DNA of 64,000 bases from Thermodesulfovibrionia bacterium (GTDB lineage: Bacteria; Nitrospirota; Thermodesulfovibrionia; UBA6902). Each line of letters begins with the position of its first letter. Position 1 is the first letter of the stretch. A program made the translations under genes and the position numbers. Shown piece by piece: positions 19,142-28,246 of the stretch. The stretch covers positions 41,733 to 105,732 of the forward strand of contig JAGVNU010000028.1 in assembly GCA_020053105.1 (NCBI GenBank). The letters run 5' to 3'. Below the pieces are notes generated by a model. That model ran no database searches. It had not been told where the DNA came from and worked only from the letters and a program-made list of their open reading frames with translations.

Positions 19142-21010
19142 TTATAATGAGACCTCCATGGCACTGAGCCTTTCCTCAAATTCGCGGGTCCTGCTGTCAA
19201 GCTCCGCATGGAGCTGCTCCAGTTCGGGAAACAGGGAGTCGATCCTTGACTTTGCATCGTGAAGGGCCTTTGAGATGGTTTTAATTGTATTGCCGTCGCC
19301 CTTCAGGGAGGCTTCGTACAGTTCTTTATTGTCCTCGCCGGTCTTTTCTTCGAGGTGGATGATCTCGCTTTCGATTTCATCAATCCTTTTTTGAAGCGCT
19401 CCCAGTGTCCTTGATTTTTCATTGATCAGTTCAGCCCGGAGACGACGGATGTATTTTTTATCTGCAGGCTGGGCAACAGGTGATGCCGCTGCAGTCTCAG
19501 TCTGGGTCATCTTCTGTTCACCTTTCCACCCGACACGGTCCAGAAAGTCCTGGTATGTCCCTTCAAAAAGCGTTACCTTCCCGTCATCGAAAACAATCAG
19601 CCGGGTTGCCAGAGTATGGAGTATCATCTCACTGTGTGTAACGATAATGACTGCGCCCCCGAATTCATCAATTGCCTCAACAAGAGATTCAGTCGACTCC
19701 ATATCAAGGTGGTTGGTGGGCTCATCCAGCAGCAGCATATTGGCGGGACTGACCAGGAGCTTTCCGAGCAGGACCCGGCTCCTTTCACCCCCTGAAAGGA
19801 CGCTGATCTTTTTCAGCGCCTGATCGCCGGGAAACATCATGGCGCCGCAAATTTTACGGGCCGCTCCCCGGTTATGTTCCGGGTGTACGTCCATGATCTC
19901 TTCTTCCACGGTCTTGACCGGGTTTAGCCGGTTTATGTTTGTCTGGCCGAAATACGCAAGTTTCAGGTCCCGGTGATAGTGTACGGTACCGCCCAGGGGG
20001 GCCAGCTCACCGGCAAGGAGGTTCAGGAGTGTGGTCTTGCCCTTGCCGTTTTTTCCTATGATGGCTATGCGGTCTTTTTTCCCAGCATAGAGGCCCAGTT
20101 TCTCAATCAACTTCGGCGACCCGTCGTCAAATCCGAAAGACAGGTCTTTCACCTCCATGAGATGTTTACCCGTAAACGGAGCTGAGTTAAAAGTGAATTC
20201 AAGGTCTTTTATTTCGGTCAGTCTCTCAAGCCGTTCTTTTTTCTGCAGGGCCTTGATCCTTGACTGTACTGCCTTCGCCTTGGTCGCCTTGGACCTGAAG
20301 CGGTTTATGAACTGCTCGACTTCCTTCCTCTTTTTCTCGTCGTTTGTCCGGGTCTTTTCGTGTATCTCTTCTTCCAGCAGAAGCTGCTGATATACCTTTT
20401 CCGTGGGACCGGCTACCTTCCGGATCTTGCAGCGGTGTATTGCCATAGTATGAGTGGTGACGCTGTCCATGAAGCTGCGGTCATGGGTGATGATAATGAG
20501 CTCCTTCTGCCAGCTGCGCAGGAATTGCACGAGCCAGCGAAGGGACACTATGTCAAGGTAGTTCGTAGGTTCGTCAAGGAGCAGTATGTCAGGGTCCGAG
20601 GCCAGCACCTTGGCAAGGTTCAGTCTTACCTGGTAGCCTCCGGAAAGGGCGGTGGGAGAGGCAACGAAATCGTCTGTGGAAAATCCGAGTCCCATAAGGA
20701 TGGTTTCCGCCTTATATTTCTCATCCGGGCCTTCTTCGGCAGAGGGAAGGCTGAGGCATGCCTCCTTCAATACCGTATCCTCGGTAAAACTCAGATGCTG
20801 TGAAAGATGTCCTGTCCTGTAGCCATTTGGGATGCCGATAGTCCCGGAGTCAGGGTGTTCCTGCCCGAGTATCATCCTGAAAAGCGTGGTCTTGCCGTGG
20901 CCGTTTCTTCCTATAAGCCCCACACGCTCTCCGGGATTAATGGTAAAGCCGGCCTTATCGAATACAACCTGCTGTCCGTATGCCTTGTCTAAATTGCTGA
21001 CCTGTATCAT
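19142..21010 (-). CDS. ABC-F family ATP-binding protein (Uup/YheS-like)
   Basis: two ABC domains with Walker A GRNGHGKTT and GKNGKGKTT, signatures LSGGYQVR and LSGGERSR, no TM segments. Confidence 0.93.
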   Translation of the reverse strand: MIQVSNLDKAYGQQVVFDKAGFTINPGERVGLIGRNGHGKTTLFRMILGQEHPDSGTIGIPNGYRTGHLSQHLSFTEDTVLKEACLSLPSAEEGPDEKYKAETILMGLGFSTDDFVASPTALSGGYQVRLNLAKVLASDPDILLLDEPTNYLDIVSLRWLVQFLRSWQKELIIITHDRSFMDSVTTHTMAIHRCKIRKVAGPTEKVYQQLLLEEEIHEKTRTNDEKKRKEVEQFINRFRSKATKAKAVQSRIKALQKKERLERLTEIKDLEFTFNSAPFTGKHLMEVKDLSFGFDDGSPKLIEKLGLYAGKKDRIAIIGKNGKGKTTLLNLLAGELAPLGGTVHYHRDLKLAYFGQTNINRLNPVKTVEEEIMDVHPEHNRGAARKICGAMMFPGDQALKKISVLSGGERSRVLLGKLLVSPANMLLLDEPTNHLDMESTESLVEAIDEFGGAVIIVTHSEMILHTLATRLIVFDDGKVTLFEGTYQDFLDRVGWKGEQKMTQTETAAASPVAQPADKKYIRRLRAELINEKSRTLGALQKRIDEIESEIIHLEEKTGEDNKELYEASLKGDGNTIKTISKALHDAKSRIDSLFPELEQLHAELDSRTREFEERLSAMEVSL

Positions 21011-21249
21011 TGTTTTCTTCAGATTCTATTCTAAGATTTTGGCCTCTGCTAATTCAATCAATCGTACATCGCTATCATAGCTATTGTTCTGAATAATTGA
21101 TATTTTCTGTTTTAAATCTACGGGCAATGTGATAATATGTCGTTAACAGTAGAAATCCGATAGGTTATGGTAATGAGATTTAAATTACATCTGGCATCTG
21201 TTGTGATAAATCTTTTGAAAATACCGGGCTCTCAACGACCCGGATTCTC

Positions 21250-21492
21250 ATGGAGGTGGGTATGAAGGCACTAATTGAAAGAATGGCAAAGGCTCTGGTG
21301 GACTTACCGGAGGAGGTTTCAGTTGGAGAGGTGGCTGGAGAAAGAACTGTTGTTTTTGAATTGCGAGTTGCCAAAACCGATATAGGCAAGATTATCGGAA
21401 AACAGGGGAATACGGCACGGGCGATAAGAACAGTTCTGAGCGCTGCCGGTACAAAACTCGGTAAGCGCTGCGTGCTTGAAATATTGGAGTAG
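21250..21492 (+). CDS. khpA: KH-domain RNA-binding protein (KhpA/YlqC-like)
   Basis: [30 protein letters not shown] motif; ~77-80 aa; start likely at MKALIERM (21262). Confidence 0.8.
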   Translation: MEVGMKALIERMAKALVDLPEEVSVGEVAGERTVVFELRVAKTDIGKIIGKQGNTARAIRTVLSAAGTKLGKRCVLEILE

Positions 21493-21595
21493 GCTTAGTA
21501 ATACCCTAGGGATTAAATCTAATTGCAAAAGCTGTGAGTAGTTATGAGAAGAATGCGGCCTTCTCCGGAAGGCAGGTCTCGGTCCTTTCAACAAA

Positions 21596-21937
21596 ATGTT
21601 GCGCAACATGAAAAACAAACCAAAAAAACCTTTTGTTCCTGATGAAAGACAGGAGACGGTGAGGAAGAATATAATATCAGTCCTTGAAGAGCAGCCTCTC
21701 TCGGCCAAGGACATTTCAGGGCTCGTCAGGATCCCGGAGAAAGCTGTATATGATCATCTCCAGCACATTCAAAAGTCAGTCACAAGGAGAGGACTGAGTT
21801 TGATAATTGCCCCGTCGGAATGCAAAAAGTGCGGCTTTGTTTTTGAAAAAAGAGAAAAGTTCAAGAAACCCGGCAAGTGTCCGGAGTGCCGGAATGAAGC
21901 AATAACAGAGCCTGTTTATTCAATAAAATCAGTATGA
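21596..21937 (+). CDS. winged-helix plus zinc-ribbon predicted transcriptional regulator (COG3357-like)
   Basis: N-terminal wHTH, C-terminal CKKCGFVFEK...GKCPECRNEAI zinc ribbon. Confidence 0.75.
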   Translation: MLRNMKNKPKKPFVPDERQETVRKNIISVLEEQPLSAKDISGLVRIPEKAVYDHLQHIQKSVTRRGLSLIIAPSECKKCGFVFEKREKFKKPGKCPECRNEAITEPVYSIKSV

Positions 21938-22002
21938 TCCCGGACTTGTTGCCGCTTGGTTTCTGGGACTGCAGTCTGAAGATTTATTCAACACGAAAGT
22001 AT

Positions 22003-22030
22003 TTGAAAAATTTCCGTTGCCTGCTATAAT
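22003..22030 (+). promoter_or_regulatory. putative sigma-70 promoter
   Basis: TTGAAA (22003-22008) - N16 - TATAAT (22025-22030). Confidence 0.5.
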
Positions 22031-22119
22031 GTAATTATCAGATACTCAGAAAACGACAGATTATAAAAACAGTAAGTTAGTCACATAAACTTAAAAACGT
22101 TTTCGCAGGAGATCAGGGA

Positions 22120-22230
22120 ATGATCACCTTCAAACTCAATTCGAATCCGGTATACAATAATTCTCTCCCGTCAATGTTGCATAGCGATTCTGCTCAATTG
22201 CTGTCTCCTGATTTATCGAATTACGTTTAA
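22120..22230 (+). CDS. possible 36-aa peptide ORF
   Basis: ATG preceded by GCAGGAGATCAGGGA; MITFKLNSNPVYNNSLPSMLHSDSAQLLSPDLSNYV; lies downstream of the predicted promoter. Confidence 0.3.
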   Translation: MITFKLNSNPVYNNSLPSMLHSDSAQLLSPDLSNYV

Positions 22231-22241
22231 ATGAAAAAACA

Positions 22242-22574
22242 ATGACGACTGTTATTAATTTCAATATCCTGAATTTCTTCCGGTTAACGCAGAATAACCA
22301 TACGGTTAATGATGTTCGGATCAATAACAATATTTCTTCCAGTAAAAAGGACGAATCTGCGGGAAGTGACAGGACCATAGATGTGACACCATACAATAGA
22401 ATGACTGCCGGCAGCGGGGAATTAATTGTTCGGGACAATCCGGTCCCGGATAGAAAAGTCCCCCATGCGCAGTTGATAATGGTCCCGGCCGCTGCTGATA
22501 ATACCTACGACCGCAGGGGAAACGCAATTCGGATATATCAGTCAAAAGGGACGCATATTGATTCATACGTTTAA
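22242..22574 (+). CDS. hypothetical protein
   Basis: 110-aa ORF downstream of a predicted promoter; C-terminus YDRRGNAIRIYQSKGTHIDSYV; overlapping antisense ORFs make this uncertain. Confidence 0.4.
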   Translation: MTTVINFNILNFFRLTQNNHTVNDVRINNNISSSKKDESAGSDRTIDVTPYNRMTAGSGELIVRDNPVPDRKVPHAQLIMVPAAADNTYDRRGNAIRIYQSKGTHIDSYV

Positions 22575-22683
22575 TAAACCTGCCGCACTGTTCTTTCAAT
22601 CTGATTGCTGCAATAAAATTCATCATGCCCCAGTTTTTGTTGCTCGTTAGAGGGCTGTTGGGAATATTTTATAAGGAGGCTTA

Positions 22684-23121
22684 ATGGAAATACCTCAATA
22701 TGTAACTGTCGATGAAGTGAAAAGGGTGTGCAGGGAGCTTAATATCAGTGACTGGACGGCAATGACAGAACCAAAGGTTTCACCTGAGGAGGGTAAAATA
22801 ATTTTAAACGAGGTGAATTCCTCTGGGATGAATATAGATATCGGGGACTTTTGCATGGGCCTGGAAGTTGAGCTTGAACACGGCACAAGATTCAAGGATG
22901 CAAATGTCACAAATAATCATCCGGTCTTAACAGGGAAGATTGTGTTGGCCCATCTGAAGGAATCCCTGGATTATTACAAGCGTCTTGAAGTCGCAGAGCT
23001 TGAGGGGGACCTTATCCAGGCGCTTACTGCGGGGAATCCCGTAAAAGTCGATAGCAAACTCAGAAAACTTGTAAAGGCCAGACTGCTTCTGAGCGAGGCA
23101 GAGGCAAAGCAGCTGAAATAG
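22684..23121 (+). CDS. hypothetical protein, DUF5661-like
   Basis: 145 aa; EVELEHG...DANVTNNHPVLTGKIVLAHLKESLDYYKRLEVAE pattern; preceded by AAGGAGGCTTA SD. Confidence 0.65.
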   Translation: MEIPQYVTVDEVKRVCRELNISDWTAMTEPKVSPEEGKIILNEVNSSGMNIDIGDFCMGLEVELEHGTRFKDANVTNNHPVLTGKIVLAHLKESLDYYKRLEVAELEGDLIQALTAGNPVKVDSKLRKLVKARLLLSEAEAKQLK

Positions 23122-23142
23122 GTTTTAATTGTTTGAATTTTG

Positions 23143-23523
23143 CTACTGTTTGGTTTCCGGTGTCTGCGCAGGGGTCGTCTGCGTTTCCCCCTGTCCGGGC
23201 GCAACAGGCTTTTGTTCCTGGAGAGGGCCGGATTTTGTATCAGAGGGGGGTATTGCCGGAGCTTCTTTTACCGGCGCTGATGATATTACGGATGTTCTCC
23301 TGACGGAATAAATCGCAAGTGACAGCGAAGTGATCATGAATAAAACAGCCGCAGCGGTCGTCAGTTTGCTGAGAAAAGTGGCAGCGCCTCTGCTTCCGAA
23401 AAGGGTCTGGCTTGAACCTCCGAATGCAGCGCCCATTTCAGCCCCCTTGCTGCTCTGGATCAATATAATGAAAATAAGAAACAAACATACGATTAAGTGA
23501 AGAATGACCACTGCTATATACAT
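23143..23523 (-). CDS. secG: preprotein translocase subunit SecG
   Basis: ILIQSSKGAEMGAAFGGSSQTLFGSRGAATFLSKLT; adjacent to tpiA. Confidence 0.92.
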   Translation of the reverse strand: MYIAVVILHLIVCLFLIFIILIQSSKGAEMGAAFGGSSQTLFGSRGAATFLSKLTTAAAVLFMITSLSLAIYSVRRTSVISSAPVKEAPAIPPSDTKSGPLQEQKPVAPGQGETQTTPAQTPETKQ

Positions 23524-23536
23524 TTTATATTCCCTC

Positions 23537-24283
23537 TTATTTTTTTATTGCGCCTGTTACAATCTTTGCAAAACTGTCAGGCTTCAGGCTCGCGCCGCCA
23601 ACAAGCGCGCCGTCTACTTCCGGCTGTGACATCAAAGATTCAACATTGTCCGGAGTAACGCTTCCTCCATACTGTATGCGAACAGCGTCTGCGCCTTCTT
23701 TGTTCTTCCTCAGCCACTGCCGGATATATGTATGAGCTTCGTTTGCCTGTTCCTTGGTCGCGGTTTTACCTGTCCCGATTGCCCAGATTGGTTCATAAGC
23801 GATTGTTGTCCCGTCAAGAGACAGGTCTGCCAGCGAACCGGTGAGCTGTCTGTCCAATATATCAAATGTTTTGTTGGCTTCCCTTTCTTCCAGGGACTCT
23901 CCTACACAAAGAATGACGTCAAGGCCGTTTTTTCTTGCGGTCTTGATTTTCCTGTTTACGATATCATCGGTTTCGAAAAAAAACTGTCTTCTTTCGGAAT
24001 GACCGATAATGACACAGGAACACCCAACGGACCTGAGCATCACCGGGGATATTTCACCGGTGTAGGCCCCTTTTTCCTCATAAAATACAGTCTGAGCAGC
24101 CAGGATAACATTAGATGACTTAAGAAGCCTGGATGCCGCGCCCAAAGATGTGAAAGGAGGCGCAAGCAAAATGTCGACATCCGAAACATCTTTTACCAGC
24201 GGAAGAAACGAGTTAATAAACTCTTCCGTCTCCTCAACTGTCTTATTCATTTTCCAGTTTGCTGCTATGAATGGTTTTCGCAT
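23537..24283 (-). CDS. tpiA: triosephosphate isomerase
   Basis: FIAANWKMNKT, IIGHSERR, AYEPIWAIGTGKTAT, YGGSV, GALVGGASL. Confidence 0.97.
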   Translation of the reverse strand: MRKPFIAANWKMNKTVEETEEFINSFLPLVKDVSDVDILLAPPFTSLGAASRLLKSSNVILAAQTVFYEEKGAYTGEISPVMLRSVGCSCVIIGHSERRQFFFETDDIVNRKIKTARKNGLDVILCVGESLEEREANKTFDILDRQLTGSLADLSLDGTTIAYEPIWAIGTGKTATKEQANEAHTYIRQWLRKNKEGADAVRIQYGGSVTPDNVESLMSQPEVDGALVGGASLKPDSFAKIVTGAIKK

Positions 24284-24337
24284 AAGCAATAATTTAGTTC
24301 AATTCTCCTCTTAAAGTCAAGGCTGGCTTTAGCCCTG

Positions 24338-25645
24338 TTACCTTTGCGCCCTTCCTGTTGAATAGTAGTTGAAACCCATTTTTATTAATCTGTCGGGTTC
24401 GTATATATTGCGCAGATCAAAGAACAGCTTCCCTTTTGCAGTCTTCTTTAGTTTGTTGAGGTCTAAATTTCTGAACTGGTTCCATTCCGTAACTATTACC
24501 ACAGCGTCAGCGCCTTTGGCAGCATCATAGACATCGTTACAGAATGTGACTTTCGTAAGGAATGTTTTTGCATCTTCCATTGCAACCGGATCATAGGCCC
24601 TTATCCTGGCCCCTTCCTTTAACAGCTTGTTAATAATGAAGAGCGCTGGCGCGTCTCTCAGATCGTTTGTGTTTGGTTTGAAGGACAAACCGAGTATGCA
24701 TATAGTTTTGCCCTTTGGCTTTTCCAGCGCGGCTATTATTGTATCGGCGGCTTTTTCCTTCTGCACTTCATTGGCTTTTATCGTTGCCGATATGATTCCG
24801 AGATTGACGTTATGCTCCTTCCCGATCTGCAACAGGGCAAGGGTGTCTTTTGGAAAACACGAGCCGCCGTAGCCAGGGCCGGCGTGAAGAAATTTGGGGC
24901 CTATCCTCCGGTCAAGTCCCATTCCCTTTGCGACGGTCTGAACATTTGCTCCTACTATTTCGCAGAGATTGGCAAGCTCGTTGATAAAGGATATTTTTGT
25001 GGCCAGAAAGGCATTTGAAGCATATTTAATGAGTTCAGCGGTTTTAACATCTGTAATAACTATAGGAGTCTCAATAAGATACAGGGGACGGTAGAGATCT
25101 TTCATGATCGCGGTTGCCTGGTCGCTTGAAGTGCCTATTACGATCCTGTTGGGCCTCATAAAGTCTTCGATCCCGGCGCCTTCCCTTAGAAACTCAGGAT
25201 TGGATACAACATCAAAATCTATGTTCTCTTTAAGGTGTTTTGAGATAATTTTACGGACTTTCTCTCCGGTGCCTACAGGAACTGTGCTCTTGGTTACAAT
25301 TACTTTATAACTTTTTATATTTTTTGCAATTTCCTTTGCAACTTCCTCGACATATTTCATCTCTGCGGAACCATCCCCCCGCGGCGGGGTTCCCACTGCA
25401 ATAAAAATAACGAGAGATGAATCCACTGCCTCAGCGATGTCGGATGTAAAGTGCAGGCGGCCGGCCTTGATATTTCTCTGCATTATCTCTTCAAGGCCAG
25501 GCTCATAAAACGGCACAAGCCCTTTTTTCAGTGATTTTATCTTCTTAGCATCGTTGTCCACACAGGTGACGTTTAAGCCAAACTCCGCAAAACATGCCCC
25601 TGTGATCAGGCCGACATAACCGCTTCCAATTACAGAAATATTCAT
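24338..25645 (-). CDS. UDP-glucose 6-dehydrogenase
   Basis: MNISVIGSGYVGLITGACFAEFG, GPGYGGSCFPKDTLAL, GLSFKPNTNDLRDAPAL. Confidence 0.95.
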   Translation of the reverse strand: MNISVIGSGYVGLITGACFAEFGLNVTCVDNDAKKIKSLKKGLVPFYEPGLEEIMQRNIKAGRLHFTSDIAEAVDSSLVIFIAVGTPPRGDGSAEMKYVEEVAKEIAKNIKSYKVIVTKSTVPVGTGEKVRKIISKHLKENIDFDVVSNPEFLREGAGIEDFMRPNRIVIGTSSDQATAIMKDLYRPLYLIETPIVITDVKTAELIKYASNAFLATKISFINELANLCEIVGANVQTVAKGMGLDRRIGPKFLHAGPGYGGSCFPKDTLALLQIGKEHNVNLGIISATIKANEVQKEKAADTIIAALEKPKGKTICILGLSFKPNTNDLRDAPALFIINKLLKEGARIRAYDPVAMEDAKTFLTKVTFCNDVYDAAKGADAVVIVTEWNQFRNLDLNKLKKTAKGKLFFDLRNIYEPDRLIKMGFNYYSTGRAQR

Positions 25646-25811
25646 TTTGCCTCCCCAGGTAATATTAAGAAAATCCACTATGCTTTTTGCTGTTTATTCT
25701 GTTTTTTTTAACAAAATAATGAATCTCTATCCTGCAAATAGCAAGCTTTAGTTAAATATGATACATGATTATTTATCAATATGGGAAGAGAAAGGCCATT
25801 GCAGAATTATA

Positions 25812-26570
25812 TCAATATTGACCTTCTACAAGCTCGGCAGAGAAATGACCTATTATAGCCTTGCTTTTCATCAGGACCGGCAGTTTCCTGTCGTCATCTG
25901 TGGCCCAAATGGTGATATCCCCGGTCTTAGGGAAAATCCCTTCGGACTTTAAAATTGGTTTTACCACTATGGTATCGAATTCCCCTGCCGGCACCTTGAC
26001 CGTTTCCTTCCTCAGTACCTGTACTTCGGTATTCCAGAGTTTTCCGCTGTCAAAGATATCCATGAAAGCTTTCTGCCCTATTTTAAGGTCCCATTTTGTC
26101 ATTTCGTAAAAGGCTGACAGTGGATCGTATGCCGGTTTGTCATAAAAGAATTCCTCAATCGAGTCATCCAGGATATTATGATATATGATTTTCTGGGGCT
26201 TCCCGTCGGGTTTTCTTTCAAAGTATGTGACCTTGTCCCTCTTGTGGCGGCCCTGCTGCACTTTTACGATAAACTTCTTTGGGTATCCGTCGGGATAAAG
26301 TGTGCTCTCGGAAATATCGTCAACCGGATAGAAGAAAGTGACAAAAGGCGCTGATGTGGCATGGGTCCTTATCGTTATGCCTTCAGGTGTACTGGTGTAG
26401 TCCATTACCGCCTCACCTGCCTTAATCCCGGACCAGTATATATAGTAAACGAATCTCTTGTTTATTGAGGAACCGGCTTCAAGGGACGCCGGGAAGATCA
26501 GGAGGCATGCAAGCAAAGACAATAAATGCTTCAGTTTTGGGACCTGGAACTTGAATTTTGACCGCTTCAT
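25812..26570 (-). CDS. DUF3108 domain-containing exported protein
   Basis: signal peptide, RFVYYIYWSGIKAGEAVMDY...DPLSAFYEMTKWDLKIGQ...GEFDTIVVKPILKSEGIFPKTGDITIWATDD; 4-nt overlap with upstream gene. Confidence 0.8.
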   Translation of the reverse strand: MKRSKFKFQVPKLKHLLSLLACLLIFPASLEAGSSINKRFVYYIYWSGIKAGEAVMDYTSTPEGITIRTHATSAPFVTFFYPVDDISESTLYPDGYPKKFIVKVQQGRHKRDKVTYFERKPDGKPQKIIYHNILDDSIEEFFYDKPAYDPLSAFYEMTKWDLKIGQKAFMDIFDSGKLWNTEVQVLRKETVKVPAGEFDTIVVKPILKSEGIFPKTGDITIWATDDDRKLPVLMKSKAIIGHFSAELVEGQY

Positions 26571-28144
26571 GAAACAGCCTTCTCCCGCGCCAATATCCAC
26601 TCAACGGCATCGTTTAAATCTTTTGCAATATAAGCAGCTTCCGTCTTTTCGAAAAGCGGCGTCGGAGATAACAATATGCCGGTGGACCCTGTTTTCCCGG
26701 CAAGCAATACGTCCGATTCCCGGTCACCTATTATATAGGATAATTTTAAATTTATGAGGTGCCTGTTTCTTGCTTTAAGCAGTAAAAGCGGTTCAGGCTT
26801 TCTGCAGCTGCACTTTTCATCCGGGTGATGGGGACAGTAGTAGAAATCATCTATCCCCAGTTCTTTCTCGATATATTCATTTGATTGTTTTACAAACTCT
26901 CGATCTACTATCCCCCGTGCAATACCTGACTGGTTTGTTATACCGATGAGTTTAAAGCCTGCTCCTTTTAATTTCTTTAACCCGGCCTTTGTGCCGCGCA
27001 ATATCACAAGGCCATCAAAACTGTTCAGATAATGTTTGTCTTCGATGAGGGTCCCGTCTTTATCCAGGAATACAGCTTTAGTGACCGGAAGGATTTCCCT
27101 GACTGCGCAAAGAACTTCATCGGCCGTAACAGCGGTCATACAATTGAGATGGCCTTCGGGGCACTCTCTTTTCATGCAGGGGGCGCACGGCAGGTCTTTA
27201 GCAATAATCCTGTGCCCTTCTCCGAAAGGACCTGTCGCTGTTTTGTCAGTGGAACCGAATATGGCGACTATCGGTACAAGCAGAGCTGAGGCCATATGCA
27301 TCGGCCCCGAATCATTTGTTACAAAGACATCACATTCAGATATCAAAGCAGCAAGCTCCCGCAGATTTGTTTTGCCGGCCATCACCAGTATGCGTGATCC
27401 TATTTTCTCTATTTTCATTCTAATTTTCAACCTGTTGATTTCTGTAATAATGTCATCCGCGATTTCAATCTCTGAAGGGCTGCCGAATATAACAACCCGT
27501 CCGTTAAGCTCGTTGATTACTTTTATTATCAGTTCCGCGAATTGTTCAGGAGGCCATCTCTTTGCAGATCCGAAGGTTGCGCCGGGATTGATTCCGATTA
27601 ACGGGCCCCGGTCAGCGCTGAAATAGGAAGACAGGGTTTTTCTTGCCGACTGCCTTTCATTATCAGTTAAATATAAATACGGCTGCGCATCTGCAGGTTC
27701 GATACCCGCTGACTTGAGGAGATTCAGGTAATAATAAACCTGATGCTGTTCGAGGATATCTTTTTCAACAGGCACAGCCTTCGTTAAAAGGAACCCGCGT
27801 CCGTCTCTTTTATATCCGATCCTTTCCGGAATTCCTGAGAGCCAGGCGATCAGGGCGGCGTCAAAGGCATTCTGGAGGAGTATGGCCTTATCGAATGCCT
27901 TCTCGCGCAGTTTTTTTGCAAGTTTGAGCCTTCCTGTATACCTTTTGAAACTGTCATCGTAGAGGATGATTTCATCAATATCAGGGTTCTCTCTGAATAT
28001 TTCTGAAACCCATGGTTTGACCAAAAGACTTATATGAGCATCAGGGAATGCACGGCGGATGGACCTGACCGCAGGGATTGTGATAACCGCATCACCGATC
28101 CAGTTAACGCCGCGTATCAGAATTTTTTGTGGATCAGCAGTCAC
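26567..28144 (-). CDS. fusion: lipopolysaccharide heptosyltransferase II + D-glycero-D-manno-heptose 1,7-bisphosphate phosphatase
   Basis: N-terminal GT9 (ILIRGVNWIGDAVITIPAVRSIRRAFP, VTNDSGPMHMASA), C-terminal HAD (VFLDKDGTLIEDKHY, ITNQSGIARG, YCPHHPDEKCSCRKPEP, IGDRESDVLLAG). Confidence 0.92.
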   Translation of the reverse strand: MTADPQKILIRGVNWIGDAVITIPAVRSIRRAFPDAHISLLVKPWVSEIFRENPDIDEIILYDDSFKRYTGRLKLAKKLREKAFDKAILLQNAFDAALIAWLSGIPERIGYKRDGRGFLLTKAVPVEKDILEQHQVYYYLNLLKSAGIEPADAQPYLYLTDNERQSARKTLSSYFSADRGPLIGINPGATFGSAKRWPPEQFAELIIKVINELNGRVVIFGSPSEIEIADDIITEINRLKIRMKIEKIGSRILVMAGKTNLRELAALISECDVFVTNDSGPMHMASALLVPIVAIFGSTDKTATGPFGEGHRIIAKDLPCAPCMKRECPEGHLNCMTAVTADEVLCAVREILPVTKAVFLDKDGTLIEDKHYLNSFDGLVILRGTKAGLKKLKGAGFKLIGITNQSGIARGIVDREFVKQSNEYIEKELGIDDFYYCPHHPDEKCSCRKPEPLLLLKARNRHLINLKLSYIIGDRESDVLLAGKTGSTGILLSPTPLFEKTEAAYIAKDLNDAVEWILAREKAVS

Positions 28145-28246
28145 GAATATTCCAATGGAAACAATAAATTATTAATAACATAGCATAGAAGCTTCAGCTA
28201 TTATAACAACAGAACACACGAGTTCGAAGGATAACCAGGATATTAA

